Made by a program: the position numbers and the translations under genes. Shown here piece after piece: positions 56,643 to 64,000 of a stretch of 64,000 nucleotides of DNA. The stretch is from Rubripirellula lacrimiformis (lineage in GTDB: Bacteria > Planctomycetota > Planctomycetia > Pirellulales > Pirellulaceae). The first letter of the stretch is position 1. Each line of letters opens with the position of its first letter. A model generated the notes under the pieces. The model was not told the origin of the DNA and ran no database searches. It was given only the letters and a program-made list of their open reading frames with translations. The stretch spans positions 6,820,001-6,884,000 of the forward strand of contig NZ_CP036525.1 in assembly GCF_007741535.1 (NCBI RefSeq), read 5' to 3'.

Positions 56643-58952
56643 TTAGTTGCAGTTCGTACAACCAGCGCCCGTTTGGACGGGAGCTTCGATGATCGGTCGT
56701 TCCATCGATTGGCCTTCGTACACGCCTTGGCCCGACATGGTTGCGTCGATGATTGGGCCGTCAAAAACGACACCGTCCATCACGGATTCACCAAGTGGTT
56801 GGCCATCGATGATGTGCTCCGGTGGCAGCGACGACGATTGGTAATGCGATTCATCGGTACTGCACACGGGCACCTGGATCGTCGTTGCAACGGGCTTGCA
56901 CACACGCACACGGACCGTTCGACATTTCTGGACCGGCACGCACACACTGTACGTTTCCGGAATTTCCTCGGTCACGCAGTCGTACACCTTCACGTTGTAG
57001 TTGCGGACGCGTTGCTGCGGCACACAGACGGTGAAGTTGACTTGGCGGCTGCGAACCTGAGTTTCCATTCGCGTGCACTGGATGGTCCGGGTCCGGGTTT
57101 CGGTGGTCATCGTGGTTTGCGGAATCAAGCGGGTGCGGGTTTCCAATCGGGTCCGCGTGACAGGTACCATTCGCGACCGCGTTTCGGTCGTCATCCGGGT
57201 CACGGGGACCATCCGAGTACGAGTTTCGGTGCGGCACTTGGTCACTTGATACTGACGCGACCGTTGTTCTTCGCGGTATCGCTGCACGGGAACCATCCGA
57301 GTACGATCCTCGGTCTTGTATTCCGTGTAAGGAACCGTTCGAGTCCGCGTTTCGGTTCGTGATTTCTGAACCGGTACTCTGCGAGTACGAGTTTGCGTGG
57401 TCATCGTTGTGACGGGGATATCGCGGGTACGAGTTTCCATGCGGGTGCGATTGACGGGCACTTCGCGGGTGCGAGTTTCGGTTCGATACTTCGTCACGCT
57501 GTACTGGCGACTGCGTTGTTCGGTTCGTGTACGAGTGACCGGCACCGATCGGCTACGAGTTTCGGTTTTGTACTTGGTCACGTTGACAGTTCGCGAACGT
57601 GTTTCGGTACGGCAACGGGTGACAGGCACCATTCGGGTGCGAGTTTCGCAGGTGTAGCTTGTCGTGGTGTAGCAGTAGGGCACCTGGGTGCATTGGTTTT
57701 GGTAGGTCGTGACAGGAACCTGTTCGCAGACCAAGTTGGGCACGTAAACCTTTCGATAAACAATCGTTGGGCAACAAGCATCGCCCACCACTCCGCTATT
57801 GCAGGGATCGGCATTGCAAGTGCATGCGGAAGCCGACAGACAGCCACCGCGGCAACCGCCGACCAAACCGCCCAATAGACTTCCGATCAACCCTTGCCCG
57901 CCGGTCAGGCAGGACGATGGAGCGACCGACGATTGAACTTCGGTAGGCACGCATTGGTAACTGCCCTGATCACGCGTCACGGTCTTCATCGTCGTCACGG
58001 GAACGCAGCGATTGACGGTGCGATACGCCGTGTGCGTCTGTGTTACCGGAACCTGAACTTGATAGTTCTGGGCCACATGTTCGACGTACGGAATGTTGAC
58101 GGTGTAGTTCTGCTGAACCGCTTCGGTGTACGGAACGGTCACGGTGTAGGGCTGTTCAATGTTCTCGGTATAGGGAACATCTACCTGATAGTTCTGAGTT
58201 GCCATTTCCGTGTAAGGCACCTGAATGGTGTACGACTGAGTCGTCGTTTCGGTGTAGGGCACCGACACCTGATAGGTTTCGGTACGAGTCGATGTGACGG
58301 GAACCTGAACCGTGTAGGTCTGTTCGACTTCGTCGGTGTAGGGGACTTCGACCGTGTAGGTTTCGTCGCGAGTTTGGTGAACGGGAATCTGCACCGTGTA
58401 CCGCTGTTCCACCTGGTCGGTGTAGGGAACGCTAACGGTATAGTTCTGCGTTTGAATTTCGGTGTAGGGAACTTCGACCGTGTAGGTTTGTTCGACTTGG
58501 TCGGTGTGCGGAATCTGAACCGTGTACGCCTGGGCCACCTGTTCGGTGTACGGGATCGACACCTGATAGGTCTGTTCGATCTGCGTGGTCACCGGAATCT
58601 GAACGGTGTACGGCACCTGTTGGGTGTACGGAACGGCAACCTGAACGTTGTAGTTTTCCGTCCGCGTTTGAGTGGTCGGAACCTGGACCGTGTAGGTCTG
58701 TTGGCGCGATTCCACGCGAGCGACGCGGCGAGTGACCGTGCGCATGCGAGTGCGGGTTTCGCGTTGGTACGCGGTGTAGGGAACTTGGCGTGTTTCCGTG
58801 ACGTACTGCGACCGCATCACCGTCCGCGGTTGATACGAGATTTGCGGCCCGCATGCATCGCCCAGGAAACTGGATGTTCCATTGGCCAGTGTGGTTCCGG
58901 CTGTCACCAGCGTTAGAGCCGACACCCAAACAAACTTGACAAACCAGTTCAC
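56643..58952 (-). CDS. YTV-motif surface protein, repetitive
   Basis: A 769-residue exported protein. A signal peptide (FVKFVWVSALTLVTAGTTLANG) precedes two repeat zones. The first has ~16 copies of a ~16-residue repeat with the core YTVQVPYTE/YTVEVPYTD; the second has ~20 copies of an Arg/Thr repeat (ETRTRMVPVTR type, 14-17 residues). A Cys-rich hinge separates them (CRGGCLSASACTCNADPC) and further cysteines follow (CVPVQKCRTVRVRVCKP). This matches the YTV proteins, Cys-rich surface proteins of Rhodopirellula-type planctomycetes. The GTG at 58952 is chosen: it puts the signal peptide at the N-terminus and AAGG lies 8 nt upstream. Probably part of the proteinaceous cell wall. Confidence 0.88.
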   Translation of the reverse strand: MNWFVKFVWVSALTLVTAGTTLANGTSSFLGDACGPQISYQPRTVMRSQYVTETRQVPYTAYQRETRTRMRTVTRRVARVESRQQTYTVQVPTTQTRTENYNVQVAVPYTQQVPYTVQIPVTTQIEQTYQVSIPYTEQVAQAYTVQIPHTDQVEQTYTVEVPYTEIQTQNYTVSVPYTDQVEQRYTVQIPVHQTRDETYTVEVPYTDEVEQTYTVQVPVTSTRTETYQVSVPYTETTTQSYTIQVPYTEMATQNYQVDVPYTENIEQPYTVTVPYTEAVQQNYTVNIPYVEHVAQNYQVQVPVTQTHTAYRTVNRCVPVTTMKTVTRDQGSYQCVPTEVQSSVAPSSCLTGGQGLIGSLLGGLVGGCRGGCLSASACTCNADPCNSGVVGDACCPTIVYRKVYVPNLVCEQVPVTTYQNQCTQVPYCYTTTSYTCETRTRMVPVTRCRTETRSRTVNVTKYKTETRSRSVPVTRTRTEQRSRQYSVTKYRTETRTREVPVNRTRMETRTRDIPVTTMTTQTRTRRVPVQKSRTETRTRTVPYTEYKTEDRTRMVPVQRYREEQRSRQYQVTKCRTETRTRMVPVTRMTTETRSRMVPVTRTRLETRTRLIPQTTMTTETRTRTIQCTRMETQVRSRQVNFTVCVPQQRVRNYNVKVYDCVTEEIPETYSVCVPVQKCRTVRVRVCKPVATTIQVPVCSTDESHYQSSSLPPEHIIDGQPLGESVMDGVVFDGPIIDATMSGQGVYEGQSMERPIIEAPVQTGAGCTNCN

Positions 58953-59199
58953 AATCGATTCCTTAACAGGCGAAGTTCGTCGATCGACGACAAACGATAC
59001 TAGGGGCGATGTCCGGCATGAAGAATTCTGGGACGCCCCGAGAATTCCACCCATGCGTTATCAAGAGCCTAGATTCGCCAATCGGCAAGACAATCAATCA
59101 CTTGTCAGAAAGGACGTTTTTCACGCCCGGTTGTAACGGTTGCGTCCGGCCGATCGGTTGTCCGGATCGCGCGGTTCCCATTGGATGCATCGGAATCCA

Positions 59200-59236
59200 A
59201 AAAACAAACGGCGAATCACCAAGTGATTCGCCGTTG
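59200..59236 (-). terminator. Rho-independent terminator of tex
   Basis: A perfect 12-bp stem, ACGGCGAATCAC with GTGATTCGCCGT, 3-nt loop, followed on the minus strand by TTGTTTTTTGG. It lies about 40 bp past the tex stop. Confidence 0.88.
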
Positions 59237-59275
59237 GGGGAAAGTCAAGTTCGCGTTGTCCGACGCCAGGCGGAT

Positions 59276-61450
59276 TTAGAATTTCCGCGTTACCGAGATT
59301 CGCTTGCGTGTCAGGTCGATCTCCATCACCTTCACTTTCATAACGTCGCCGACGGAAACCACGTCACTGGGATCACTGACGTAGGTATCCGACAACTGCG
59401 AAATATGGATCAGCCCGTCTTGGTGCACGCCCAGATCGATGAAGGCACCAAAGTGGGTCACGTTGGTGATCACGCCTTCCAGCACCATGTCGGGTCGCAG
59501 GTCCTTCATGTCGTTGACCTTGTCATTGAACTGGACTGCCCGAAACTCGCTTCGCGGATCCCGCCCCGGCTTCGCCAATTCCGTAATGATGTCGGTCACG
59601 GTTGGCACGCCATAGCGATCACTTACGAACTGTTCCGGTTGAAGTTTCTGGCTTAGACCTGCATTGCCGACCAACGCCTTGGTGTCGGTGCCAAGTTTTT
59701 TGGCCATCGCTGCGACGACGCCGTAACATTCGGGATGGACCGCCGATTCATCCAGCGGTTGATCGCCACCGCGGATCCGCAAAAAACCAGCCGCTTGTTC
59801 GAAAGCTTTCTTGCCTAGCTTGGCGACCTTGGTCAATTCGCTGCGGTTGCGAAAACGTCCGTTCTGGTCACGGTACTCGACGATGTTCTCGGCCAATTTG
59901 GGGCCGATACCCGCCACGTGGGACAACAGCGGGACGCTGGCCATATTCAGATCCACCCCCACCTGATTGACACAGGACTCGACAATCCGGTCCAAACACT
60001 TTCGCAACTTGGTTTGATTGACATCGTGTTGATACTGACCGACGCCGATCGACTTGGGATCCGATTTGACCAGTTCGGCCAACGGGTCCTGCAGACGTCT
60101 GGCGATGCTGATGGCGCCGCGAACGGTGATGTCCAAGTCCGGAAACTCTTTCCCTGCCAACTCGCTGGCCGAATAGATCGATGCCCCAGCCTCGCTGACC
60201 ATCACCTTGGTGATGTCCAACTTGTGTTGTTTGATCAGGTCGCCAACAAATGCGTCGGTTTCGCGTGATGCAGTCCCGTTGCCGATCGCAACCAATTCGA
60301 CGTTGTACTTTTGGATCAATTCCAACATCGTTTTGGCCGCGCCTGCGGAGTCGGACTTTGGCGGTGTCGGATAGATCGTGCGGTTGGATAGGAATTTTCC
60401 CGTCGCGTCGATCACCGCCACCTTGCAGCCCGTTCGAAATCCAGGATCAATCCCGATCGTGACGCGTGGTCCAGCAGGGGCAGCCATCAACAGTTCGCGA
60501 AGGTTCTTTGCGAACACTTCGATCGCTTCTTCGTCGGCTTGCTCTTTCAACGCTTGCAACATCGACGACTCGGTCGCCGGCATCAGCAAACGGTCATAGC
60601 AATCCTGGGCGGTGCGGACCAACGCATCGTGAAATTCGAAGTCGCGGTTGTGAATCACTTTGGGTTTGAACCGACGCAACATTTCTTCGTCGTCCAACGA
60701 CACGCCAATGCGAAGCAAACCATCGGCTTCCCCACGCAGCATCGCCAACAATCGGTGCGACGGGATCCGAGCGGCTGATTCTTGATGGTCGACGTACAGT
60801 TCGAACTTTTCGGCTGCGGCGTCTTTCTTTCCACGCTTGGCTTGCGACGTGATCCGACCTTGCTTGTTGCCCTGGTCGATCATCCACGACCGAATCTCGG
60901 CGTCTTCGGACCACTGTTCCGCCACGATATCCATCGCTCCCTGCAGCGCAGCATCCGAATCGGGAACGTCTTTGGCGGCGTCGACGAACGCGGCCAGGGT
61001 TTCCGATTGCGAACGGCCCAAGCGTTTCTGGTCCAACAACAAATGGGCCAACGGTTCCAATCCCCGTTCACGGGCGATCGTGGCCCGGGTTCGTCGTTTG
61101 GGTTTGAAGGGCAGATAGATCGCTTCGAGCGCCGCCAATTCGGTACAGGCGTCAATTTTGCGGCGCAGTGCATCCGTCAACAAACCCTGTTGATCGATCG
61201 ACTTGATCACCGTCACTTTTCGCGCCGCCAATGCCGTTGCTCGTTCAAGCGAATCCTCGATCAATCGCAAAGCAACCTCGTCGAGTCCGCCGGTTGCTTC
61301 TTTTCGGTAACGAGCGATGAAGGGAATCGTATTCCCATCCTGCAGCAGTTCGATCGCTGCGGCGACCTGGTGTTCGGTGGCCCCCAAGTCGGTGGCGATT
61401 TGGCGAGCGAGCGCCGACAGGTTGATGGGGGCGGATGACTTCGTTGCCAT
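59276..61450 (-). CDS. tex: Tex-family RNA-binding transcription accessory protein
   Basis: A 724-residue protein of the Tex family, which binds nucleic acids and influences transcription and stress tolerance. Domains run in order: N-terminal helical Tex region (TIPFIARYRKEATGGLDEVALRLIED), a YqgF/RNaseH-like domain (GPRVTIGIDPGFRTGCKVAVID), and a helix-hairpin-helix region (GVDLNMASVPLLSHVAGIGPKLAENIVEYRDQNGRF). A C-terminal S1 domain follows (DMVLEGVITNVTHFGAFIDLGVHQDGLIHISQLSDTYV). Length is normal. It lies 7 bp downstream of the M41-like gene and is the last gene of a three-gene operon. Confidence 0.95.
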   Translation of the reverse strand: MATKSSAPINLSALARQIATDLGATEHQVAAAIELLQDGNTIPFIARYRKEATGGLDEVALRLIEDSLERATALAARKVTVIKSIDQQGLLTDALRRKIDACTELAALEAIYLPFKPKRRTRATIARERGLEPLAHLLLDQKRLGRSQSETLAAFVDAAKDVPDSDAALQGAMDIVAEQWSEDAEIRSWMIDQGNKQGRITSQAKRGKKDAAAEKFELYVDHQESAARIPSHRLLAMLRGEADGLLRIGVSLDDEEMLRRFKPKVIHNRDFEFHDALVRTAQDCYDRLLMPATESSMLQALKEQADEEAIEVFAKNLRELLMAAPAGPRVTIGIDPGFRTGCKVAVIDATGKFLSNRTIYPTPPKSDSAGAAKTMLELIQKYNVELVAIGNGTASRETDAFVGDLIKQHKLDITKVMVSEAGASIYSASELAGKEFPDLDITVRGAISIARRLQDPLAELVKSDPKSIGVGQYQHDVNQTKLRKCLDRIVESCVNQVGVDLNMASVPLLSHVAGIGPKLAENIVEYRDQNGRFRNRSELTKVAKLGKKAFEQAAGFLRIRGGDQPLDESAVHPECYGVVAAMAKKLGTDTKALVGNAGLSQKLQPEQFVSDRYGVPTVTDIITELAKPGRDPRSEFRAVQFNDKVNDMKDLRPDMVLEGVITNVTHFGAFIDLGVHQDGLIHISQLSDTYVSDPSDVVSVGDVMKVKVMEIDLTRKRISVTRKF

Positions 61451-61457
61451 GAATATC

Positions 61458-62039
61458 TCAGTCGGTATGTTTGATCGATTGGTCTAAAAAGTGTCGTACG
61501 GCTCGCCCGCTGATGGTCGTTCGCACGACCAATTCGGTGGCGATCAGCTTGATGGCTTCCGCGTAGGCATCGTCTCGCAAAATATGCTCGGTCTTGTCAA
61601 GGAATCGTCGCTGGTAACGTTCCATCTGACGCACGCTGCCGGGCCGTGACCGCACCAGTCGTTGGATCGCCCGCAAATCTTCGGCCGCACCGGACTGACA
61701 ATAGTTGCCGGTAAAATGCGCCTCGGCAACCATCCCGGCATACAGGATCAACACCTCGTCTTCGAGCCAATCTTTGGACGCCTTGGATCGGCCTTTCTGG
61801 ATCTGGCACAGCCCCAACCGGGTAGCACCGGTCTGAAGTTTACCCGGTTCGATGGTTACCTTTTGGATCGGACGGCCCAACAGCGTTGCCATCACGGCAT
61901 GGCCGGCTTCGTGGTATGCCGTGGCGACTCGGTCGGCCAGTTGTTCAGGATCCCATTGACTTGCATCCCATTTGGCACGCTCAGGCGGTGGCTGACCGGC
62001 GTCGTCTTGCCCACGATGATTCGGGTTCTTTGCACTCAT
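61458..62039 (-). CDS. Stand-alone M41 (FtsH-type) peptidase domain protein
   Basis: A 193-residue protein consisting of little more than an FtsH-like M41 metalloprotease domain. It shows [15 protein letters not shown] (zinc ligands His43 and His47, catalytic Glu44), a [15 protein letters not shown] helix and [10 protein letters not shown] with the third ligand Asp121. There is no AAA ATPase domain and no transmembrane helix, so it cannot be a normal FtsH. It starts with a short charged region ([11 protein letters not shown]). The ATG overlaps the stop of the upstream YaiI/YqxD gene, and it is 7 bp from tex. It may be a soluble protease needing a separate unfoldase, or act on unstructured substrates. 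Confidence 0.82.
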   Translation of the reverse strand: MSAKNPNHRGQDDAGQPPPERAKWDASQWDPEQLADRVATAYHEAGHAVMATLLGRPIQKVTIEPGKLQTGATRLGLCQIQKGRSKASKDWLEDEVLILYAGMVAEAHFTGNYCQSGAAEDLRAIQRLVRSRPGSVRQMERYQRRFLDKTEHILRDDAYAEAIKLIATELVVRTTISGRAVRHFLDQSIKHTD

Positions 62040-62596
62040 TCGGACAGCCTATCCGTATCGGCCGGCGCCGCCGTGTCACCCGTCCCATCCGAATCCGCAG
62101 GTTGCTCGGTCCCGTGGGATTGGGAACGACGCCGTCTTTCGTCGGCGCGAATGGCGCGGGTCAACAGCCGGTCGAAGGTTGCTGCAAAGGCCTTTTTGTC
62201 GGTGGCACTGTAGGGCGACGTCCGGCCCACCACCATGCCTTCACCACGCAGATCATCCATGAAATTTCGCATCGACAATCGGGAAGCGATCGTGTCTTGG
62301 GAGTATTCAACGCCGCGGGGGTCGATGACGTACAACCCGCCGTCCACCAAATCACTGGCCAAGGGCACATCGGCCGTGATCGCCAAATCACCGAAATCGG
62401 CCGTCATGGCGATATAGCGGTCGGCTTGATCGGCGCCTTCGGGCACGGTGACCGATCGCACCTGGGCATAGGCCGGGGGGGCGACGACCGGGCGGTTGGC
62501 GACCAAGATGGTTTCAATTTCCAGCCGCTTGGACGCTTTAAAAACAATCTCTTTGACGTCGGTCGGAGCCGCGTCAGCGTCGATCCAAATCTTCAA
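62036..62596 (-). CDS. YaiI/YqxD family (DUF188, UPF0178) protein
   Basis: A 186-residue protein of the YaiI/YqxD family, PIN-like fold of unknown function. [24 protein letters not shown] opens the domain (the usual DADACP reads DADAAP). [33 protein letters not shown] and [13 protein letters not shown] follow. A Ser/Thr/Asp-rich tail of ~35 residues is extra. The TTG at 62596 is chosen as start: AGGA lies ~8 nt upstream and the conserved N-terminal strand begins exactly there. Its stop overlaps the next start (ATGA). It opens the operon YaiI-like, M41-like, tex. Confidence 0.85.
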   Translation of the reverse strand: MKIWIDADAAPTDVKEIVFKASKRLEIETILVANRPVVAPPAYAQVRSVTVPEGADQADRYIAMTADFGDLAITADVPLASDLVDGGLYVIDPRGVEYSQDTIASRLSMRNFMDDLRGEGMVVGRTSPYSATDKKAFAATFDRLLTRAIRADERRRRSQSHGTEQPADSDGTGDTAAPADTDRLSE

Positions 62597-62758
62597 AGCA
62601 GGTTTTCCTGGAAACAGCGAAATGGCGGATGAATGGCGGTTTGGCGGCGACTGACCAAACGTGTCAATCGTGACCCCGATGATGATTTCTGTCGAGGGCA
62701 AGTCAGTTTCTTGCCGCTCGAAGATTGGTTTTCCACCTGAATCACGGAAGGTTTCACG

Positions 62759-63073
62759 ATGTCCAAATTTTACGCTCAATCCGGCAGCCGCTCGATCGTC
62801 ATCACCGCCGAAAACGCCCGCGAAGCAGCGACACAATTGGTGGATCACGTGCTGGGGGATCATGTCTGGATCTACGGCGACGATTCGCTAAGCCAATCCG
62901 ACCGCCGCGCCCACCTGGCGATGGAAACGCTGCTGACCCTAGACCATCAGGTTTCGGTTAGCCTTCGTGGTGCCGGACGCGACGATGCCGGCAACTTTGA
63001 TATCGCTGAACTGGTCAACGATTGGCACCGGCTGATGACCAGCGTCAGCCGCATGTATGGACAATCGGTGTAG
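62759..63073 (+). CDS. Small hypothetical protein
   Basis: A 104-residue cytoplasmic protein without known motif. It begins [28 protein letters not shown], then [25 protein letters not shown] and [16 protein letters not shown]: mixed alpha/beta with an acidic surface. The coding call is supported by GAAGG 7 nt before the ATG and strong third-position GC bias. It lies alone, divergent from the YaiI/YqxD gene and convergent with the acyltransferase gene. Function unknown. Confidence 0.7.
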   Translation: MSKFYAQSGSRSIVITAENAREAATQLVDHVLGDHVWIYGDDSLSQSDRRAHLAMETLLTLDHQVSVSLRGAGRDDAGNFDIAELVNDWHRLMTSVSRMYGQSV

Positions 63074-63195
63074 CGGCTAGTGCGGCCCCGCATACTCGCA
63101 TACTCGCATACTCGCATCCCAGCGGCCCCGGATGTCCAACGGGGGGCAATCGATCACGCCATCCGAAATTCCACGGTGCACGCTTTGACGTTTTT
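63074..63195. other. Convergent spacer with short tandem repeat
   Basis: Contains three to four copies of an 8-bp unit (ACTCGCAT) near 63090-63120, the second 8-bp microsatellite in the window. No terminator hairpin is evident. Confidence 0.7.
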
Positions 63196-63990
63196 TCAAT
63201 CGGCCCAACTGGCCAGCCGCGACTCGATGAACTCGATCACTTGCTGGTGCTGTGCTTCACCGCGGCCCACGACATCGATGGGAGATCCGAATTCGAAATG
63301 CACGGTCTTGCTGGGATCGATCGGGCCCAAGTCTTTGATCCGCTTTCCGTTGCCCCATGCATCGGTCCGCAGCGCGATCGGAATGACAGGCACGCCGCAG
63401 CGCGACGCCAATTTGATGCCGATCGAATTGAACTGTGATGGATCGAACGACGTGCTTCGTGTGGTCTGCGGAAAAACGACGACCGAGATGCCTCGTTGAA
63501 GCCTTTCCGCACCCTGGGTCATCACGACCTTGAAGTCTTCCCGTGCGTTGACTCGCGACACTGCGATCGGATTGCGCGAGCCGAGAATGTGTCGAAACAC
63601 CGGATAGTCCACCAAGCTTTGCTTGACCACAAAGGTCACATCACAAATCGGTTGAACGATCGCTGGCAACACGATCGTTTCCAACATGCTCATGTGGTTG
63701 CCGACAAACACACAAGGCGAGTGCAACGATTGCAAGTTCCCAGTGCCGGCGACTTCGACGGTGATGCCTACTGATTCCAGGGCACGCAGCACTTCAAAAC
63801 TGGTCCGGCTCCACGTTTCGTTGTCGTATCTGCCGCGTTTTGCAACCCGGCTAGAACGCAGAACGTTGCGCACAAACTGCTGATAGAAATGCAGGGTTGG
63901 AAACGTCCGTCCGACCATTGACGGTGGCTGACCTGCCGACCGATAGCCCCCATCGACGTATTGAATCTGGTCGTCACGACGGGGTGGCAC
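63196..63990 (-). CDS. PlsC-type lysophospholipid acyltransferase
   Basis: A 264-residue membrane-associated acyltransferase of the PlsC/LPLAT superfamily, which acylates lysophosphatidic acid or related lipids. Motif I reads NHMSMLE (His99; H-x4-E instead of H-x4-D). Motif II is around SRVNAREDFK. Motif III reads FPQTTRS (173-179) in place of FPEGTRS, and motif IV is VPVIPIAL. This variant set fits a lesser-known LPLAT subfamily, so the exact substrate is uncertain. A GTG at 63990 is a possible start, but the frame stays open to the window end, so the gene may begin further right and be cut at the 5' end. Confidence 0.82.
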   Translation of the reverse strand: MPPRRDDQIQYVDGGYRSAGQPPSMVGRTFPTLHFYQQFVRNVLRSSRVAKRGRYDNETWSRTSFEVLRALESVGITVEVAGTGNLQSLHSPCVFVGNHMSMLETIVLPAIVQPICDVTFVVKQSLVDYPVFRHILGSRNPIAVSRVNAREDFKVVMTQGAERLQRGISVVVFPQTTRSTSFDPSQFNSIGIKLASRCGVPVIPIALRTDAWGNGKRIKDLGPIDPSKTVHFEFGSPIDVVGRGEAQHQQVIEFIESRLASWAD

Positions 63991-64000
63991 AAGGTCGGAC

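Overview
The window is GC-rich bacterial chromosome that looks planctomycetal, most likely from the Pirellulaceae/Rhodopirellula group. The evidence is the set of lineage-typical proteins: two DUF1559 prepilin-like proteins, a YTV-motif surface protein, a giant surface protein with a planctomycete-type N-terminal signature (FETLETRQLMA), a PEP-CTERM protein, a PilM fusion, and archaeal-type tetrahydromethanopterin (H4MPT) C1 genes. The assignment is inference from gene content. No rRNA, tRNA, CRISPR array, transposase or phage gene was seen.

Layout. 1-1250 is an array of about 97-bp hairpin repeats. rpoC and rpoB follow on the minus strand (1.3-9.6 kb). A repeat-rich spacer (9.6-10.6 kb) precedes a deoxyhypusine-synthase-like gene, and a second hairpin array separates that gene from a secreted GH5-like hydrolase. 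13.8-17.4 kb is a four-gene pseudopilin operon with overlapping or touching cistrons. 17.6-24.2 kb holds a PEP-CTERM protein and a 1,920-residue surface protein. A different repeat array (24.5-25.1 kb) is followed by a minus-strand group: DUF1559 protein, 59-residue lipoprotein, DUF1559 protein, protease-like lipoprotein. 29-33.3 kb carries an oxidoreductase, an exported thioredoxin, a MurB-like protein and an FtsQ-like protein. Hairpin arrays three and four flank recQ. A membrane-anchored Ser/Thr kinase and a large GH38-like protein follow.

41.3-47.7 kb is a PilM operon whose two downstream genes encode bitopic membrane proteins with striking Met-Gly-Asp low-complexity tracts. 47.7-50.8 kb holds C1-transfer genes: an ATP-grasp protein, fae and an mtdB/mtdC-type dehydrogenase. 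The rest carries a Prc-type protease, osmC-like and rlmN genes, a PepT-like peptidase coupled to a BFD-like ferredoxin, the YTV protein, tex, a stand-alone M41-type peptidase domain, a YaiI/YqxD protein, a small unknown protein, and a PlsC-type acyltransferase at the right edge.

Three themes tie the genes together. One is type IV pilus or type II secretion-like machinery: the pseudopilin operon, the PilM operon and the DUF1559 proteins. The second is a non-classical cell envelope: a MurB-like protein lacking expected catalytic residues next to an FtsQ-like protein, plus YTV, PEP-CTERM and giant surface proteins. The third is H4MPT-linked formaldehyde oxidation.

The most unusual non-coding content is a family of two-stem hairpin repeats in four separate arrays, each touching at least one gene 3' end. 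All functional statements rest on reading motifs by eye; no database search was run.
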